Positions 35,251-46,945 of a stretch of DNA of 64,000 nt are shown here, in pieces. Positions within the stretch are counted from its first letter, which is position 1; each line of letters begins with the position of its first letter. The notes below the pieces were generated by a model. It was not told the DNA's origin, searched no databases, and was given only the letters and a program-made list of their open reading frames with translations. The DNA is taken from positions 4,557,501-4,621,500 of the forward strand of contig NC_059399.1 of NCBI RefSeq assembly GCF_905220565.1, given 5' to 3'. The stretch is from Melitaea cinxia. Lineage: Eukaryota > Arthropoda > Insecta > Lepidoptera > Nymphalidae. Position numbers and translations under genes: made by a program.

Positions 35251-36222
35251 CGTAGTGGCACCAATGACCGACAAGACCCAATAACCGACACTTTATATTT
35301 TGATTCAATAAAATAAGAGTAGGAAAACGATTTCTTAATATAGCAAAACTGTACCATAGAAAGCACACTTTTGATTGGCTCCCAGTGACTTTTGAGCGAT
35401 ATCCGTCTTTTTTTTTGAAAATGACGGTGTGACAACTGATTGCGCCTGGAGTACCGGTGAAAATTACAACATTTCTTAGTGAAATCCTTAAGGAAGTGGG
35501 TACATTTTTTTTATTAATTATACTAATGTAGTCTAACATATTTGGATTTTATGTTTTTCACGGGTTATTATAAGAACTATACGATCGATTTTTGTTCTAA
35601 CGAAAGTTTAAGGTTATTTTGATATTAGTATAATGTTGGTGTCGATCACTGGTTTTCATAAACTGACTTTTACCAATAATCGACACGGGTCGATAATAAT
35701 TTTTGAAAACATTTTTCGTTTGACAAGCGAATGTAGTTCTTCTTACTTTGCGTATTTGGTAGATATTTGAAGTAAACTAAACAAAGTCGAGAGACCAGTA
35801 ATCGACAAGTGTCGACTATTGGGAAAATAATGTGTCGATGATTGGTTCTTACAGATGGTTCCGAAAAAATTGGTGATGAATACTTATTAAACTTTTAATT
35901 TTATTTTAACGACCCACTAAGGAGGCCGCGATTTGGCAGATACACATTATAGGTAATAGTCGATAACTGGGAGTCGGTAATTGGTAACTGTCGATTACTG
36001 GAGATTCGGTGTCGATGATTGGAGATTTATACACTTTTTCCATTTTTAGGATTTTTTTCTAATCCGGATATAGTTAATAAAAATATTACATCCTATTCTT
36101 ATATCAAGAATATACCTTACCATACTCAATTGTTACTTTTGGTTTAAAGATGACTAAATGACCTTTAATTTTATAAAGAAGTCCACTATCTCCTTAAAGT
36201 GTCGACGATTGGTGCCACTACG
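35251..36222. mobile_element. 972-bp TIR element with many internal GTCGAnnATTGG motifs
   Basis: Terminal inverted repeats CGTAGTGGCACCAATGACCG (35251) and the reverse of CGATTGGTGCCACTACG (36206-36222) match at about 20 of 23 positions. Inside, at least nine versions of GTCGATnATTGG occur in both orientations, near 35266, 35278, 35646, 35678, 35800, 35817, 35833, 35960, 35992, 36010 and 36202. Opposed pairs occur, as at 35796-35822. Such motif clusters are typical transposase-binding sites. A 109-codon minus-strand frame at the left end has no recognised domain, so the element is probably non-autonomous. Confidence 0.75.
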
Positions 36223-37017
36223 TTAAGTCAATTTATAGTTAACTAATCAAAAAAAAAAAAAAAACCGTTAATTGGCGATGAAACTAAATAGTTTATACGG
36301 AACTCAAATCCCCGTCTACCAGAATCTTTTTTACAAACTTTTTGTCGATTATCATCTCGTCGAATCGGTAGAGGTCGTCTACGGTTTCCTTAAGAATGTG
36401 AAATTAAATCATCATGAATTTTGTATTTCTGCGATATTAATAACGAAAAAAATTTTTTTTTCTATATATCCCGCGTGGTTTCACCTGTGTTACATTTTAC
36501 TCATGCAATGGATATTTAATTTTTTAGTTACTACTCCGTTCTTATTATATACTTGAATAAAGAACTTACTTAAAACAAAATAAGACATGTTAAAACAGTT
36601 TATTAGAGAACGAGTTACTCATAAATGAAAACACATAAACTTAGAATGACTTAGATATCTGTATGGACATTACAACGTTTAACGAGTATGAATAAAAAGA
36701 GTGAATACTCAATTATTTTACCGATATAGGTACAGCTAACGCAATGAATATTAGAACTTTAATGAAAGTAATTTATAAAGTCATCGTAAACTTATTAAAT
36801 ATATACTGCAAATATAAATTATAAGCTGTAACGAGCATGTACGAGATAAACTATTAATCTCTGATTGCCTGACCAGTGATTAGTATGCATTAAGCGATAA
36901 TAAAAATAAGACTAATGCAGACATAAAATGTTTCCTCATTTGTATATCAAAATGTATATAACTAAATACGATAATTATTAGTACTAGGAGTGTTTAGTAT
37001 TCTATATCTTACGAGTA
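36223..37017. other. AT-rich non-coding stretch
   Basis: An A-run follows the TIR element at 36250-36264. Nothing else assigned. Confidence 0.4.
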
Positions 37018-37220
37018 TATATAGATTCTCGTGTCACAATGTTAGTTAACATACTCCTCCGAAACGGTTGGATCGATTTTTATGAAATTTTATGTACATA
37101 ACGGGTAGGTCTGAGAATCAGCCAACATCTATTTTTCATACCCCTAAGTTATAGGAGGGGGGGGATTAAGGGGGGTTTATAACATATATGACAAAACAAC
37201 GTTTGCGGGATCAGTTAGTA
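37018..37220 (-). repeat. Family B repeat copy with G-run
   Basis: Starts GATTCTCGTGTCACAATG and ends ACGTTTGCGGGATCAGTTAG. It contains G-runs at 37154-37175, the complement of the C-runs at 15738-15756. Confidence 0.65.
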
Positions 37221-37317
37221 ACAATGAAACGCCGAGATACGCGCATAACTTCCAAAGAAACTACGACACGAACGATTGCTCTTAAATTAGATAATCATAT
37301 GCTTTCTGTTGTTAACC

Positions 37318-37752
37318 AACTTCAAAATAGGAGGAGGTTCTAAGTTCTTTGTATTGTTTAAAAATGTGTGTTACCTCAGAACATTTGACTGGGTGGATCG
37401 ATGATTGTTTTAATCGAAAGGCGGTGCGTGTCATGTAGTCCCATTTAAATTTGATCGAGACTGACGAGTATTTTTGCTTTATCTCTAATAAGGTGTGTTT
37501 ACTTGACAATTTTTTCGTCGACATACGTTAATACCTCATAACTTTTTACTGGATGCAGCGATTTTAATCATTTTTATTTTAATCGAAAGCTGGTGCTGGT
37601 CCCATTAAAATCTAGTCGAGATCTGACGAGTACTTTTTGAGTTATCGCTTTTAATGCGTATTTACTTGACTATTTTTTCATCTACCTTACGTTGTATTAT
37701 TGCTCGTCATTGTAATTGAAGTCGGTTTTTTTTTCAATCGCAAGCAAACTCA
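37318..37752 (+). repeat. Family A repeat copy
   Basis: Two head-to-tail sub-blocks, each with a CGAAAG(C/G)GGTG-type word, GATCGAGA/GTCGAGA, TACTTGAC and TTTTTTCGTCGAC. Ends TTGAAGTCGGTTTTTTTT and CGCAAGCAAAC. Confidence 0.65.
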
Positions 37753-39814
37753 ATTACGTTCGTTGCTGTCTGGGCTAGATTTCTATAAATATAAATACAA
37801 CCGATAAAGTTACGGAAAAAAAATTGTGATGGTATGAAGTTTGCCATATCAACTAGTAACTTATAAGATTGTCATTAGTATTAGTCTTTAGCAAGGGTAC
37901 AACAATAACAGAAGAGTTCTAGGACGCTGTATTTGAAGGCTCTAACAGACCCTTTTACTAATTCTCTGTCTGTCCACAGTCTGTCTGTAACAGAAATATA
38001 TTGCAATATAGCGTAAATTCCTAAGGAAAATTTATAAGGAATATTATAAAAAATGTTACATAATATGTATGGCTTTTTCAAATAAGTAAACAATAATAAA
38101 ATTAACATATAAAAGGGTCTCCGTTTCAAAATGAGTTTTTGAGGTCGAACACAACAAAACATGTTGAAGATAAGTATTTTCGTTATGTAAAATTAAGTTT
38201 TTCGTAATTTATTTTTAGTAACAAAGTAGGAAATACAATATTTAATTCTTTTGTGATCAAATTCTAATTTGGTTAATCTTATCCTACTGATGTTATAAAT
38301 ATAACAGTTTATGAGGATCGATGGATGGATGGATGCTTGTTATTTGTATTTTTTTTACGTAAAAACTACTTCACTGATTGTAATGAACAAGAAGTCTTAG
38401 TATGTAGATAGCTGGGGATCCAAAAAAACACATAGGCTACTTTTAACCCCGGCATTCCCACGGGATCGAAAATACGCAGGTGAAACTGCTAGGCACATAT
38501 AGTGAATAAGATCTAGTATGGTAAAAAAATTAGAATATCAAATAGGGCCCGATTCCAAGATTCAGCTCTTCGCGCTACTACAGAACTAACTACATTAAAG
38601 TGTGTTCAAACATTTCAACGTAAATGAGAGTAGTCCGCTAAATAGGAGGCAAGCGAGTTTGACGGGATATATGGAGAGAGGGGACGCTGCATCCGGTGCT
38701 TATGTTAAGTGCTTTACACACTGAACGAAGTGAAACGTTGCGTTTACAGACTAACGACTTAGACTTTTTTTCGTAATATTTTAGACTTGTCCTGTCACTG
38801 TCTGACCATTGATAATATGAAATGTCATGGAAACTTAAAATAGATGCTTACGTTGTAGGTTACTAGATTACCTAAATCAAGCTATAGGTAATAAATAATA
38901 GCTCGTAAGTGATTAGCTTGATGAGGGTACCAAACTGTCATAGTGTATATATTAACACATATAAAATAGTGTGTGAAGAAGTAGTAAAAGCTTTAGTTCA
39001 TACAGTAGATGACGGGGCCAGAAACCCATATCCATTTTGTCTTATCCTTAGCACCTTTCTATTCTCCTTCCTTAAGTGATGCAGTGTGGCTCATATGAAG
39101 CTGTAAGTAAGCTCATTTAATAGTCATTTTTACAAAAGGAGTTATAACTTTCTCGGTTTTAGTCAATATATTAATATTAAAGGCACGTGTGGTACACATA
39201 GCATTTGCGCCACAGCGTCGTAACGCAATAAGTTTAGTGTACACTACCCTTTAAAGCCTACCCGTCCCATTACAACCTGATAAATGATTGTAAGCGACCA
39301 TGATTAGCAACTAAATGTATATAAATATAATTACAGACGGAGAAACGTTTGAAAAGTCTTAAAATGGATATCTCTTCTGCCTGCTTTTCTTCTATTTTCA
39401 CAGCAAGTTACAACTTGCATAATACATTTTTATATACTAATATTAATACCGCACGCGTCGTCTTGTATACTATTTGTCGTTATATCTAATTTAAATGGTC
39501 TCTACATATTCATTAAGTTCAGAAGGGTAGAGCACCAGGTGTACGAAGTGGAAGCTTACGGTTAATGCTGTCTGACAAATGCGAATAAACATTATGATCA
39601 ACTGTTAGATACTGTTACTGCCCCGCCCACACCTTTACCTATTTAACTCGAAAACCGTTTAATATTTATATTTATTAGCTTATCAAAAATTTTATACAGT
39701 TGATAAATATTTTTATGCTAAAATAAAACAGTTTACTTCAGATGCATCCAAATATGGAAATAAAATTATTCGAAGTGGCGGCCTTTAAATATGCCTTTAT
39801 AGTTTCTTCTTCAC
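37753..39814. other. Non-coding stretch with one decayed repeat
   Basis: 38300-38485 resembles another dispersed repeat (ATGGATGGATGGATGC, CTACTTCACTGATTG, ACCCCGGCATTCCCACGG, ATACGCAGGTGAAACTGC). 38545-38710 is less AT-rich and unassigned. No gene. Confidence 0.45.
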
Positions 39815-40425
39815 TTTTTAACCGATTTCCAAAAAAGGAGGAGGTTCTCAATTCGACTGTATTTTTTTTAATGTATGTTACATCAGAACTTTTGACCGGG
39901 TGGACCGATTTCGACAATTTTTTTTAATCGAAAGGTGGTGTGTGTCAATTGGTCCTATTTAAATTTATTTGAGATCTAACAACTACTTTTCGAGTTATAT
40001 CTAATAATGCGTTTTGACTTGACTACTTTTTCGTCGACCTACGTTGCATAGTACCGCATAACTTTCTACTGGATGTACCGATTTTGATATATTTTTTTTT
40101 GTTGGAAAGGAGATATTCCTAGTTTGGTACCATGATAAGGAAACCAGGATCTGATGATGGGATCTCAGAGAAATCGAGGGAAACTCTCGAAAATCCGCAA
40201 TAACTTTTTACTGGGTTTACTGATTTTGATAATTTTTAATTTTATCGAAAGCGGATGTTTATCATGTGGTCACATTTAAATTTTATCGAGATCTGATAAC
40301 TACTTTTTGAGTTATCTTTGATAACGCGCAGTTACTTGACTATTTTTTCGTCGATCTACGTTGTATTACTCGTCGATGTAATTGAAGTCGGTTTTTTTTT
40401 TTCGTTTGCGAGCAAACACAATTAT
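39815..40425 (+). repeat. Family A repeat, long copy
   Basis: TTTTTAACCGATTTCC with a GGAGGAGGTTCTCAATTCG start, three sub-blocks with TTTTCGTCGA, and a GGTACCATGATAAGGAAACC / CCCTCGA-type segment shared with 4160-4300. Ends CGTTTGCGAGCAAACAC. Confidence 0.7.
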
Positions 40426-42157
40426 ACAAGTTACAGTGTATTTGTGTGTTTGTGATTTATAGTCTTATACGTCCCTAGAAACTATTTGACAAAAAAATGT
40501 TTGTTAAAATCGATAGGTAGATCCTTACTTTAGCTAAAAATAAACAAACAAAAAATGTTTGTCATACCGTTGACAGCTGGTATTATTGTCTATGAGTTGC
40601 TATCGATAAAAGTTTTAAACAAATTGTATTCTTTACATAAAAAACAAATACAAGCAGATGTTTAATAGAAAGCAGCGAATAGATGATAATCAAAAACATA
40701 AATAACGAAATAAGCGCTTGTTTGTTGTGACGTTTGAACGGTATTCTGCCACACGCATCTGTCAAAGAGAAAAATACGATGCGTTTCGTTTAGACCTCGT
40801 TGAGATGTCATGTATTAGTTTGTTATGATTTGTGTCATAGAAAATATATAAACATATTTAAAAAGACAGAAACGGAGAGAAACTTATTAAAAATTGATGG
40901 CCTGAATTAACACACAATTTATTGTAACTTTTTTAACTTGCACGGTGACAGATTTGTAACAGAGTAATTGTTGACTTTAAAGTTAAACTCTACTCAGCAG
41001 TATTTGTATTCCAAGCCAAGTTTCGCATTAGCAATTATTTTGCTTTATTACTGACAAATATATTGTAATTGGTATTACATCTATAAAAGTTTTTTAAGGC
41101 CCACTTGAATAAAGATATGTTTGTCTTGATTTGGTGACCATGGCGTTTGTTACATTGCAAATATGGGACACATAAAATGCCAAAGATAGACTTACTAAAT
41201 ATCCCATTATACGACAGTAAATGTATATTTTGCGTGGCATTAATGTGTCCATAAATAAAAATTTAAAAACGAGCATTGGAAAGAAGTATTAATAAGAGCA
41301 AATATGATAAAACAGTACTTTTTTAACAAAAATATATACGAAATAATTATGTTCTTCTCATAAAAATAATTTAAAGTCGTCGTCTTTAGGATTTAAAAAA
41401 AAATTAACAAACTGATATTTTCTTCATGTAAATACTAGTTTAATTTAAAAAAGGTATAAAATAAAGACCCTTTTGTTTAAAACGTGATAGCTGTTAGCTT
41501 TATTGTTTTTAGTTTAGTGAATAAATTACAGTTTTCAGTACCTATATTTAATATCTTGTTTATTTAAAACATAATAATGTTAAATATATATAAAAACCGC
41601 TAAATCTCTGTATGATCATTGCTTTCTGACTGCATACAAATAGCATTTCTCGCTGTGTTATTTACGTCCAGTTATTGCACTGTTCTTCATTCATCTATTG
41701 TAAATCAAAGCGGACTGTTTGTTTTACACTTTTTTCATACTGTTGTGACACAGATATTTATATTTAGAGTAGTTTTCGTACTTTCTATTTTTATTTTGCT
41801 TTTAAGCTTCATGTCGATTGATTTACTAATTATTGTATTACTATGTATCATCTATATGTAAATCTTTATTTCCGTTGTAGTTTCCTACAATGTAATAAAG
41901 ATATTATATTATCCCGCGAGATATAAAATAAAACTTTCCATATAAAAAAAATGTAGACACCTGATGTCTATACTACGTGTAGAAATTTAGCAAAAACAAA
42001 TTATTACAATTTGCTTTATGAGAGTAATAGAAATCAAAGGATATATCTTTAAATTGCCCTCCTACCTCTATTTTGGATCCCTTACCGCGCAAAATCTACA
42101 GCACGAAATTACGTGCATTTCGTAGTGGTAATTTAAGAAAGTATATTTTAAAAATTA
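40426..42157. other. AT-rich non-coding stretch
   Basis: No gene or classified repeat seen. Confidence 0.45.
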
Positions 42158-42391
42158 TTGGCCTATACTACTACTCTACCTGTACTGAAAATTGCAATAA
42201 AATCCACTTGTTCACACATGTATCAGCAACGTAGACCGCCGCGCCGTCGCGGGTATCAATTAGTTTACAACAAAGAAGCAGATAACGGCGCAATGCTCGA
42301 TGCAGTAACATATCAAAGGAGAAGATCCAGACAAGGGTCGCAAACGAACGACCTAGGAACCGTTACGGGCCGTAACTCGCGGAGGTCGTAA
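42158..42391 (+). other. CpG-rich island with a 77-codon open frame, uncertain
   Basis: 42215-42400 is CG-rich (GACCGCCGCGCCGTCGCGG) against strongly AT-rich flanks. The plus frame is Arg-rich (YQQRRPPRRRGYQLVY) with no known domain. It might be an exon, a 5'UTR or promoter on either strand, for example an upstream non-coding exon of stan on the minus strand. Composition alone supports it. Confidence 0.25.
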
Positions 42392-44603
42392 CGTCCACGT
42401 CAAAGAACATTCGATACGGTGTTTACATTCCTATCTAGGACATCGTATGTTTCCTATATAAAGTACCTACTACTGTTATTTAATTATATAAAAGATTACG
42501 TTGCACAAGTTCAAATAAAAAAAGCATTTGGTTACAAAATATAGTGAAACACGAAACGATACGATTTGAAAACAAACTAACGTTTATTAATCTTGTCGTA
42601 ATTTCGGTGTCATCACGATCAATTTAATGAAAATAAAAAGAAGACAAAAATAGCATGACATGGGAGACCATTCATTCTTAGCAAATCTCTGATTTGTTAT
42701 ACATATGTTAAAATAATGAAATCATTCACTTACTGAAATATTTTTATTAAATACTTTCCAACTTTAAATAAAACGAAATCATAGTTAATTTTTTTTTAGT
42801 CTCTAGAGATCATGATGATGATGATGATGATAATGATGATGACCCTTTAGAGATGACTGATATAAAAAATATATTTTATATGTGATTACGCTCAAGTAAT
42901 AAACTAGTCTAGTACCCTTTTATAACTTAATAACCTTTAGTGCTTCTCATACGTTTTAATATTTCAAAATGATCAGATTGGATGAAAGTTTTATAGCCTA
43001 TAACATTTATAGTCAACAGCCAATCCAACGCTTAAGGACTTTTTTCAATTCAACTAAACAAACTCTTATATATTACTTGAATAAAAGTAAGTAGATATTT
43101 TATTTCTTATTTCTTTATAAAAGTTCCACCTCAGTATTCTACTATCAAACGTCCGCGTCTTCAATCGATAAACATCGCAGTAGAAATTTTATTATACAGC
43201 CGATATTGCATTTTATATTCGGAAACGAAATAACACAGGCGCCTTTCCAGTGCAGCGAGGCGGTAAGAACAAATGTCTGGACCTCGGAGTTGAGAGGATA
43301 ATGGAAATGATGTGGAATATAAGAAATATTGATTTCTGCTAAAACTTAAAATTAAAATACGATATTTTGACTACAATATTTCGAAACATATTTTTGAAGA
43401 CACGCTGACGCTTGTGCTGCGTGTGTTACTGACACACAATTTTCATTCTATTAATTAATTAAATAATTATTTCAATGAAAAATATATTTTTTAAATAATA
43501 ACAACTTATTATAACAGTTATAAAACTACATAAATAAATTACACGTATACTTGATATAAGAATAGATTTTTCGAATCATGACAAAAATTGATTACAAAAA
43601 CTTCGAGATCGTAATAGAAAGCGTGATCTTTATATCCCTTCCGTTACGTAACTATTCATAGTTCTGTAAAGAGGCAAGAGAAAATTGCTAGCAGTATAAA
43701 TAAGGTCCCTAGAAGAGTTAGCAATAAACGCTTGGTATTTCTATGAGCATTTTATATATAAAAGAGCCTCCTTATTAGGAATTTTCAGCAAAATTTAACT
43801 AAATTTATGCTTTTGATTTATGACTAAAGTTGTTAGTTAATACAAGACACAAATGAAAAAAATATAAATCGCTAATTGTGTTGGTAAGCGCAAAAATTGA
43901 GAATGGCTGAATCAATTAGGCTATTTTTTTTTATTTTATATAAATTAGAAGATTTTTGGCAAACTGCGAAATTAACAACTTTCGTGTCAGCTAATAAATT
44001 AAGCTTAAGTTTGTATATTCACAAAATATGTATACAAATTTTAATTACTTATTTTGATTTTACTTTTATTTCAATTGTTATACGGTATTATTCTAATCTC
44101 TAGATCTACAAATCTTATTTAAAATAACGCGCATCTGGCATAAAACAATGGAAATTCACAGTTCGCTAAAATAAATACGCTTGGATTGTAAAAGACAAAA
44201 AATGTCGACTAAGAAAAACGAAACGCGGAAGAGTCATAATTTTCTTTTTATCACGTGGTACCCGTATGCTGAATTGCAGTACACTAAGATAATCACTAGG
44301 TTCAACGTTCAAAGGATTTAGTACAACACGGAATAAAGAGGATTTTAGAAGTGGTGTTAGACGTTCTAAAACAGGATTTATTTAACTACTAGCGGCGCTT
44401 GGCGGTTTTATCCACGTATTTTTTGGTTCCGTAGATTCCGTGGATTAAAATTAGTGCACTATGTATTATTCAGGATCTCAAGTTCTTCGTTACAATCAGC
44501 TGAGTAGTTTTTGCGTGAAAGAGTAACAAACATCCATCGCACTTCACAAACTGTCGTATTTACTATACTCATATAATTGAAGATTCACTACGTTACAAAT
44601 CTG
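42392..44603. other. Non-coding stretch with GAT microsatellite
   Basis: (GAT)n-type run at 42809-42843. 44390-44530 resembles a decayed 'CTAGC...CCACG...GTG' repeat. No gene. Confidence 0.45.
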
Positions 44604-44785
44604 AAATCCTGCTCAAAGTCTCAAGTAGCCCTACTGGGGAAGTACCTCGACCTTACAACTTCTTTTGACAAGATCACAACTAAAGGTGAGAACGGTGACC
44701 AGAGCTCATGGAGGGGTGGGAGGGATTGGTGGAAGAAGAATCAGGATAACTAAACGCTCATTTGCCGACTTGATTGTATAAAACA
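44604..44785 (+). repeat. Decayed copy of the 32084 retroposon
   Basis: CCTGCTCAAAGTCTCAAGTA, CTACTGGGGAAGTACCTCGA, GGTGACCAGAGCTCATGG and CATTTGCCGACTTGATTG correspond in order to 54471-54757 reversed. Confidence 0.65.
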
Positions 44786-45240
44786 ATGTATTTGTCAATT
44801 TAATCCATGTTTTCTATACCAATAGATTGGTAAAAAAGTCTACGGGCCATAAGCTTATATGCCGTTACTGTAATCTAGAAGGCCTGAAATATCAGCATCA
44901 TCGCAAGATACCCGCTAGATCGAAATTTTTGATATGATGATTTTTATATTCGGTTTAAGCGAACCGTGGCGCCGTCTATAGTGAGCTCTTTACTGAAACC
45001 CGTAACTATTCAAAGTTTCATATTACAATGGAAATCTTTGACAGGAGACGACACCGTGCTATTTTTAATATCTACAATTTTATTTTTATATTACACACAC
45101 ATTAGGAATTCTAAACATTTTTGAATATCATATCAGAAATTGACCGCACCGAATTTTGATATGATATTCAAAAATGTTTAGAATTCCTAATGTGTGGGTA
45201 CACCGAATATAAAAATCATCATATCAAAAAGCGGGTACAT

Positions 45241-45312
45241 CGTTCCATAGCTTAATTGGCTAGAGCGCCGACACGGTCAGTCGGAGACGCGGGTTCGAAT
45301 TCCGCTGGAGCG
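45241..45312 (+). tRNA. tRNA-like sequence 1 (probably SINE head, not a working tRNA)
   Basis: 72 bases fold as a full cloverleaf: acceptor CGTTCCA/TGGAGCG, D-stem GCTT/GAGC, anticodon stem CCGAC/GTCGG with 7-base loop ACGGTCA, 4-base variable loop, T-stem GCGGG/TCCGC with TTCGAAT. By position the anticodon would be GGT (Thr), but position 33 is C instead of the near-universal T. A-box TAGCTTAATTGG and B-box GGTTCGAATTC are present. Setting in a repeat and the odd loop favour a Pol III promoter module. Confidence 0.5.
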
Positions 45313-45551
45313 GTCGATTTTTGATATGATATTCAAAAATGTTTAGAATTCCTAATGTGTGGTTTACACAAAAATAAAATCGTACATATTAAAAATAGCA
45401 TGGTGTCGTCTCCTGTCAAAGATTTTCATTGTAATATGAAACTTTGAATAGTTACGGGTCTCTGTAAAGAACTCACTATAGACGGCGCCACAGTTCGCTT
45501 AAACCGAAAATAAAAATCATCATATCAAAAATTTCGCTCTAGCGGGTACAT

Positions 45552-45623
45552 CGTTCCATAGCTTAATTGGCTAGAACGCCGACACGGTCAGTCGGAGACG
45601 CGGGTTCGAACCCCGCTGGAGCG
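45552..45623 (+). tRNA. tRNA-like sequence 2 (probably SINE head)
   Basis: Differs from copy 1 at three positions. The T-arm is canonical (GCGGG-TTCGAAC-CCCGC; B-box GGTTCGAACCC), but the D-stem has a C-A mismatch (GAAC). Same anticodon loop ACGGTCA. Confidence 0.5.
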
Positions 45624-45710
45624 GTCAATTTCTGATATGATATTCAAAAATGTTTAGAATTCCTAATGTATGGGTAACATAAAAATAAAATCGTAGATAT
45701 CATCGCAAGA

Positions 45711-46884
45711 GCCGACCAAAATCGTATTAGCATCCTCACGAATTCCGGCTACCTTATTCACCATAGGAACCAACACTACTGGAGGTTATAAAAAAGATAT
45801 TACCTGCAGAGCCCTACCTCAGACCAGTCTCTGTGACCACTGTACTTAATCGTTGTCAGTAAATTGTGCGTACCGTTAGTAATAATTTATTTAGATTCAC
45901 AAGTACCGGAAAAGTAGTCTAGCTGATTAACTTTTTATCTAGAAACTGTACGACATAGCCAGATGTTTTATAAGCTTTTTTTTTCAAACTCAACTAAATA
46001 CCTCTCTGCATATGGTAATGATATGTCCCGTACGACCACATGCCATGTCGCTAACAGTTTTCTGTTCTTAGGTCATGGGACGTGTTAAGGTAAAGCGTAC
46101 GGTATTCAGTCTAAAATTCACTCTTTAATTAAGTAACGGGAAGCTGATCACGTAAGACTATTTCGGAATTTTGATAGTTCCGAATTAGTAAAACTCATTT
46201 TATATTCAAAGAATTTTGATGAAGTTTTCGTGTACCTACAGACCGTCTGTTATTGTTTCATATTATATACGTGTTGGATTATTTTCAAAGTATATGTACT
46301 TAACGACTTAACCGAAACATAAACTAAATACCAGGTAACAGTTATCAAATAATCTTAAGACTTATTAAAAAATAGAAAAAAAAAAATAAGAAAAATTTAT
46401 GAAAACGACCAACTTTTTTTCGTAACGTGAATAATCTCAAATTTTAGAAAAAATGATTTTAAGTCGATAACACATTTCATATTCATAATAATTTGACCTA
46501 AATGGACGGTCACGAAGCCAAACACTTGAAGGCTTCGAATTGTTAGCCGTGAAATCGTTTTAATCTCAGCATTATTCTCGGCTGTGCGAATGAACCCAAC
46601 ACTCCTGTAAGCAAATCGTCTTTTAGCTCTATTTGTGGCTCTTTGAGGACTTGAACACGTTAGCATTAGGTTAAAGATTCACTGGTTATCAAGTGCTATG
46701 ACAAGCAATATTATTTAATAACGTATGACTTTTAGTTCAACAAATCATTTTAATAATAATAAAATAACTATAATATTAAAATCGTGATGATAAAAATAAA
46801 ATTAGGGAATGTGTATCCCGAAAGCCGTGTTCGATGTTTGGATAAAAATTTCAGACTGAATTTTGAAAATTGTGAAAACGTTAT
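45711..46884. other. AT-rich non-coding stretch
   Basis: No gene or classified repeat seen. Confidence 0.4.
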
Positions 46885-46945
46885 TATTAGTTCAGCCTAT
46901 CACAGTTCACTGCTAGACATAAGCCTCCACAAGTTGGAATATTTT
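46885..46945 (-). repeat. 3' end fragment of the 5677-type retroposon
   Basis: Plus strand CAGCCTATCACAGTTCACTG and AAGCCTCCACAAGTTGG is the reverse of the 5950-5995 end. Only the last ~60 bases are present, a strong 5' truncation. Confidence 0.65.

Larger units (their letters stand above)
44897..45710 (+). mobile_element. Composite tRNA-like inverted-repeat element with 12-bp flanking duplication
   Basis: ATCATCGCAAGA occurs at 44897-44908 and 45699-45710. Between them are arms of about 240 bases in inverted orientation (44909-45148 against 45311-45548), with a first tRNA-like sequence at the apex (45241-45312). A perfect 40-bp inverted repeat (45096-45135 and 45157-45196) lies inside. A second tRNA-like head plus body (45552-45698) follows. 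Body words TGATATGATATTCAAAAATG and GAATTCCTAATGT occur four times. It looks like dimerised or rearranged SINE units inserted together. The flanking duplication suggests insertion as one piece. Confidence 0.75.

Noticed and set aside
35210..35539. 109-codon frame as a transposase fragment
   Set aside because: No catalytic or DNA-binding motif recognisable, and it crosses the terminal repeat. Kept only as a remark.
45241..45623. Two functional host tRNA-Thr genes
   Set aside because: C at position 33, imperfect D or T arms, and location inside a repetitive inverted structure. More likely SINE promoter modules.
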